Shown here: piece after piece, positions 62,776-64,000 of the stretch | Layout: every line of letters starts with the position of its first letter | Numbering within the stretch: position 1 is the stretch's first letter | Assembly: GCF_026626635.1 (NCBI RefSeq) | Contig: NZ_JAPNKA010000001.1 | Span: forward strand, 13,394,001-13,458,000 | Source of the DNA: Archangium lansingense | GTDB lineage: Bacteria; Myxococcota; Myxococcia; Myxococcales; Myxococcaceae | Reading direction: 5' to 3' | Length of the DNA stretch: 64,000 bases | Notes under the pieces: generated by a model | What the model was told of the DNA's origin: nothing | Database searches by the model: none | What the model saw: only the letters and a program-made list of their open reading frames with translations | Program-made: the position numbers and the translations under genes

Positions 62776-63776
62776 GGGCCGAGGAACGACACTCCGACGT
62801 CCACGCTCCCCTGCACGGGCAGCCCCAACCCCAGGTCCTCCGCCGTCCCGTCCGGCTTCAACAGCCGCACCGTGGGCCGCAGCCAGCCATACCCCGCCCC
62901 CAGGCCCACCTGCAGCGCCGTGCCATGCGTCAGCCGCCTCTCCAGCCGGGCTCTCAAGCCGAGGTCCCCCCGAAGCAGCGGCTCCATCCGGCCCTGCTCG
63001 TATCCCTGGCTGTAGGCGAACACGAGCGAGAACCCCGCCGTCGCGCAGCCCGACACGGACCAGGCCCCCTCGCCCACCGACACCGGGCACACGCCTGTCT
63101 CCGCCCCCGTGCTCACCAGCAGCAGTCGCCCTCCGTCCTTCGTGTAGGACTCGTAGGGGTACAGGCTCATCCGAACGAGCCACGTCCACTCTCCAGGCAC
63201 GAACCAGACCGTGCCCGCCAACCCCGGCACCACCCCAAAGCCCGCTCCCGCCGAAACCGTCGCCGCCAGCGTGTTCGCCCTCCCACCCATGCGTGGACCG
63301 GGTGCCTCGGGCCGTGGACGCGGTGACTCGGGTGGTGATGGCTCGGGTGGCGGCTCCTGCACCGGAGGGCTCGCAGGGGCTGGGCTCGTCGAAGCGGGGC
63401 CCGAGAGCGCCGCGGTGGGGTCGATCATCAGCGCCATCACCAGCAGCAGGCGCGGCTCGATGGCGGAGCAGGCCTCCTCCCGTGTGGACACCTCGCGACT
63501 GCCCAGCACGTTGCCGCGCACGTCCACGAGCGACAGCCTCGCCTTCCACCCCGAGGGCCCTCCCCGCTCGAGCACCCCGTCCACGAGGTACTCCGGCTCC
63601 GGCCCGAATACCGTGCGCCCCAGCCGCTCCTCCACCGCTCGGGCCAGCGGCGCGGCCTGGATGCACCCGGGCCCGGCGTTCCAGCGCAGTCCCCAGCGAG
63701 ACTCGGAGCCAGGCCCTGCCAGCGCCGGGCCACTGGCCAACAGCAACACCACCCCACACCGCGACAGCACTCCCAT
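62772..63776 (-). CDS. Secreted beta-barrel-like protein of the sigma operon
   Basis: A 334-aa protein; ATG 63776 chosen over GTG 63797. Signal peptide (MGVLSRCGVVLLLASGPALA). The first 110 residues form a soluble domain (AGPGCIQAAPLARAVEERLG), followed by a Pro-rich linker, then alternating hydrophobic strands (LAATVSAGAGFGVVPGLAGT, WTWLVRMSLYPYESYTKD) and a final strand ending VDVGVSFLGP, like an outer-membrane beta-barrel. It is the first gene of a three-gene operon with the sigma factor and its membrane partner. It could be part of an envelope-stress sensing path. Confidence 0.75.
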   Translation of the reverse strand: MGVLSRCGVVLLLASGPALAGPGSESRWGLRWNAGPGCIQAAPLARAVEERLGRTVFGPEPEYLVDGVLERGGPSGWKARLSLVDVRGNVLGSREVSTREEACSAIEPRLLLVMALMIDPTAALSGPASTSPAPASPPVQEPPPEPSPPESPRPRPEAPGPRMGGRANTLAATVSAGAGFGVVPGLAGTVWFVPGEWTWLVRMSLYPYESYTKDGGRLLLVSTGAETGVCPVSVGEGAWSVSGCATAGFSLVFAYSQGYEQGRMEPLLRGDLGLRARLERRLTHGTALQVGLGAGYGWLRPTVRLLKPDGTAEDLGLGLPVQGSVDVGVSFLGP

Positions 63777-64000
63777 GCGCGGCCTTAAACCACGCACCGG
63801 GCCTCAAGGCGACGCTGGCGGCGTCCTGCGCAGCACCATGCCCCTCTCTCCGCCAGCAGCAGGCCACGGCCCTCCTCACGGCATGGCACACCCCCGCGAA
63901 CCCCTCCGCATTTCGTGTCTGGTTCCTTCCTGAATGGGGGCTCCCGTGTGTCTTTCTGAATCGATATTTCCTGCGTCGGATCGCGGGGTTGCACCACAGT
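63777..64000. other. Upstream region of the sigma operon, window edge
   Basis: About 220 bases that should contain the promoter for the three-gene operon. The AT-rich segment CGATATTTCC near 63961 is the only locally AT-rich stretch. No open frame is convincing. Confidence 0.3.

Overview
The window looks like the chromosome of a myxobacterium, most likely a member of the Cystobacterineae (Archangium/Cystobacter-like). The reasons are uniformly high GC, large Ser/Thr kinases fused to TPR or ATPase modules, a Myxococcales-type sigma factor paired with a zinc-finger kinase, a MYXO-CTERM-like surface protein, an alternative complex III operon and AHH/Imm11 polymorphic toxin loci. The genus is inference from gene content only.

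Left part (1-9.5 kb): a cut-off IS4-like transposase, an intact IS5-family element with TIRs and a TAA target duplication, a lipoprotein and methyltransferase pair, msrA, several hypothetical genes, a LysR relic and a 122-bp MITE-like element. From 10.7 to 15.4 kb lies the most interesting locus: a compact, translationally coupled RiPP-type operon. It encodes two paralogous HExxH peptide-modification enzymes, each ending in a PqqD-like recognition domain, then a 51-aa candidate precursor peptide, a hairpin, and a FAD-dependent amine-oxidase-like protein. No transporter or protease is seen beside it.

Middle part (15.4-31 kb): a GST divergent from a LysR regulator with an inverted repeat between them, a 1367-aa kinase/degenerate cyclase/ATPase/TPR protein, a sensor that stops after its PAS domain, a sigma factor coupled to a zinc-finger/kinase/TPR protein, and assorted enzymes. 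From 27 to 45.6 kb the region is an accessory mosaic. It holds three Imm11 immunity copies (one fused to a toxin N-terminus by deletion, one orphan, one beside an AHH nuclease toxin), a SMEK-domain gene, IS701 and kinase relics, an S41 peptidase lacking its catalytic serine, a lipase, an SDR/LysR pair, and a second secreted-effector/immunity-like pair.

Right part (45.7-57.3 kb): one long minus-strand respiratory operon, actA-B-C-D-E-F, a small membrane protein and cytochrome caa3 oxidase subunits II, I, III and IV, almost every junction overlapping. It should transfer electrons from quinol through alternative complex III to oxygen. The end holds a lipoprotein, an ATPase/Toprim-like pair resembling phage-defence modules, a UbiA prenyltransferase, and an ECF sigma operon with a probable membrane regulator. 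Intergenic REP-like repeats and an odd-centred palindrome recur at 40.8-41.0, 45.7 and 57.5 kb.
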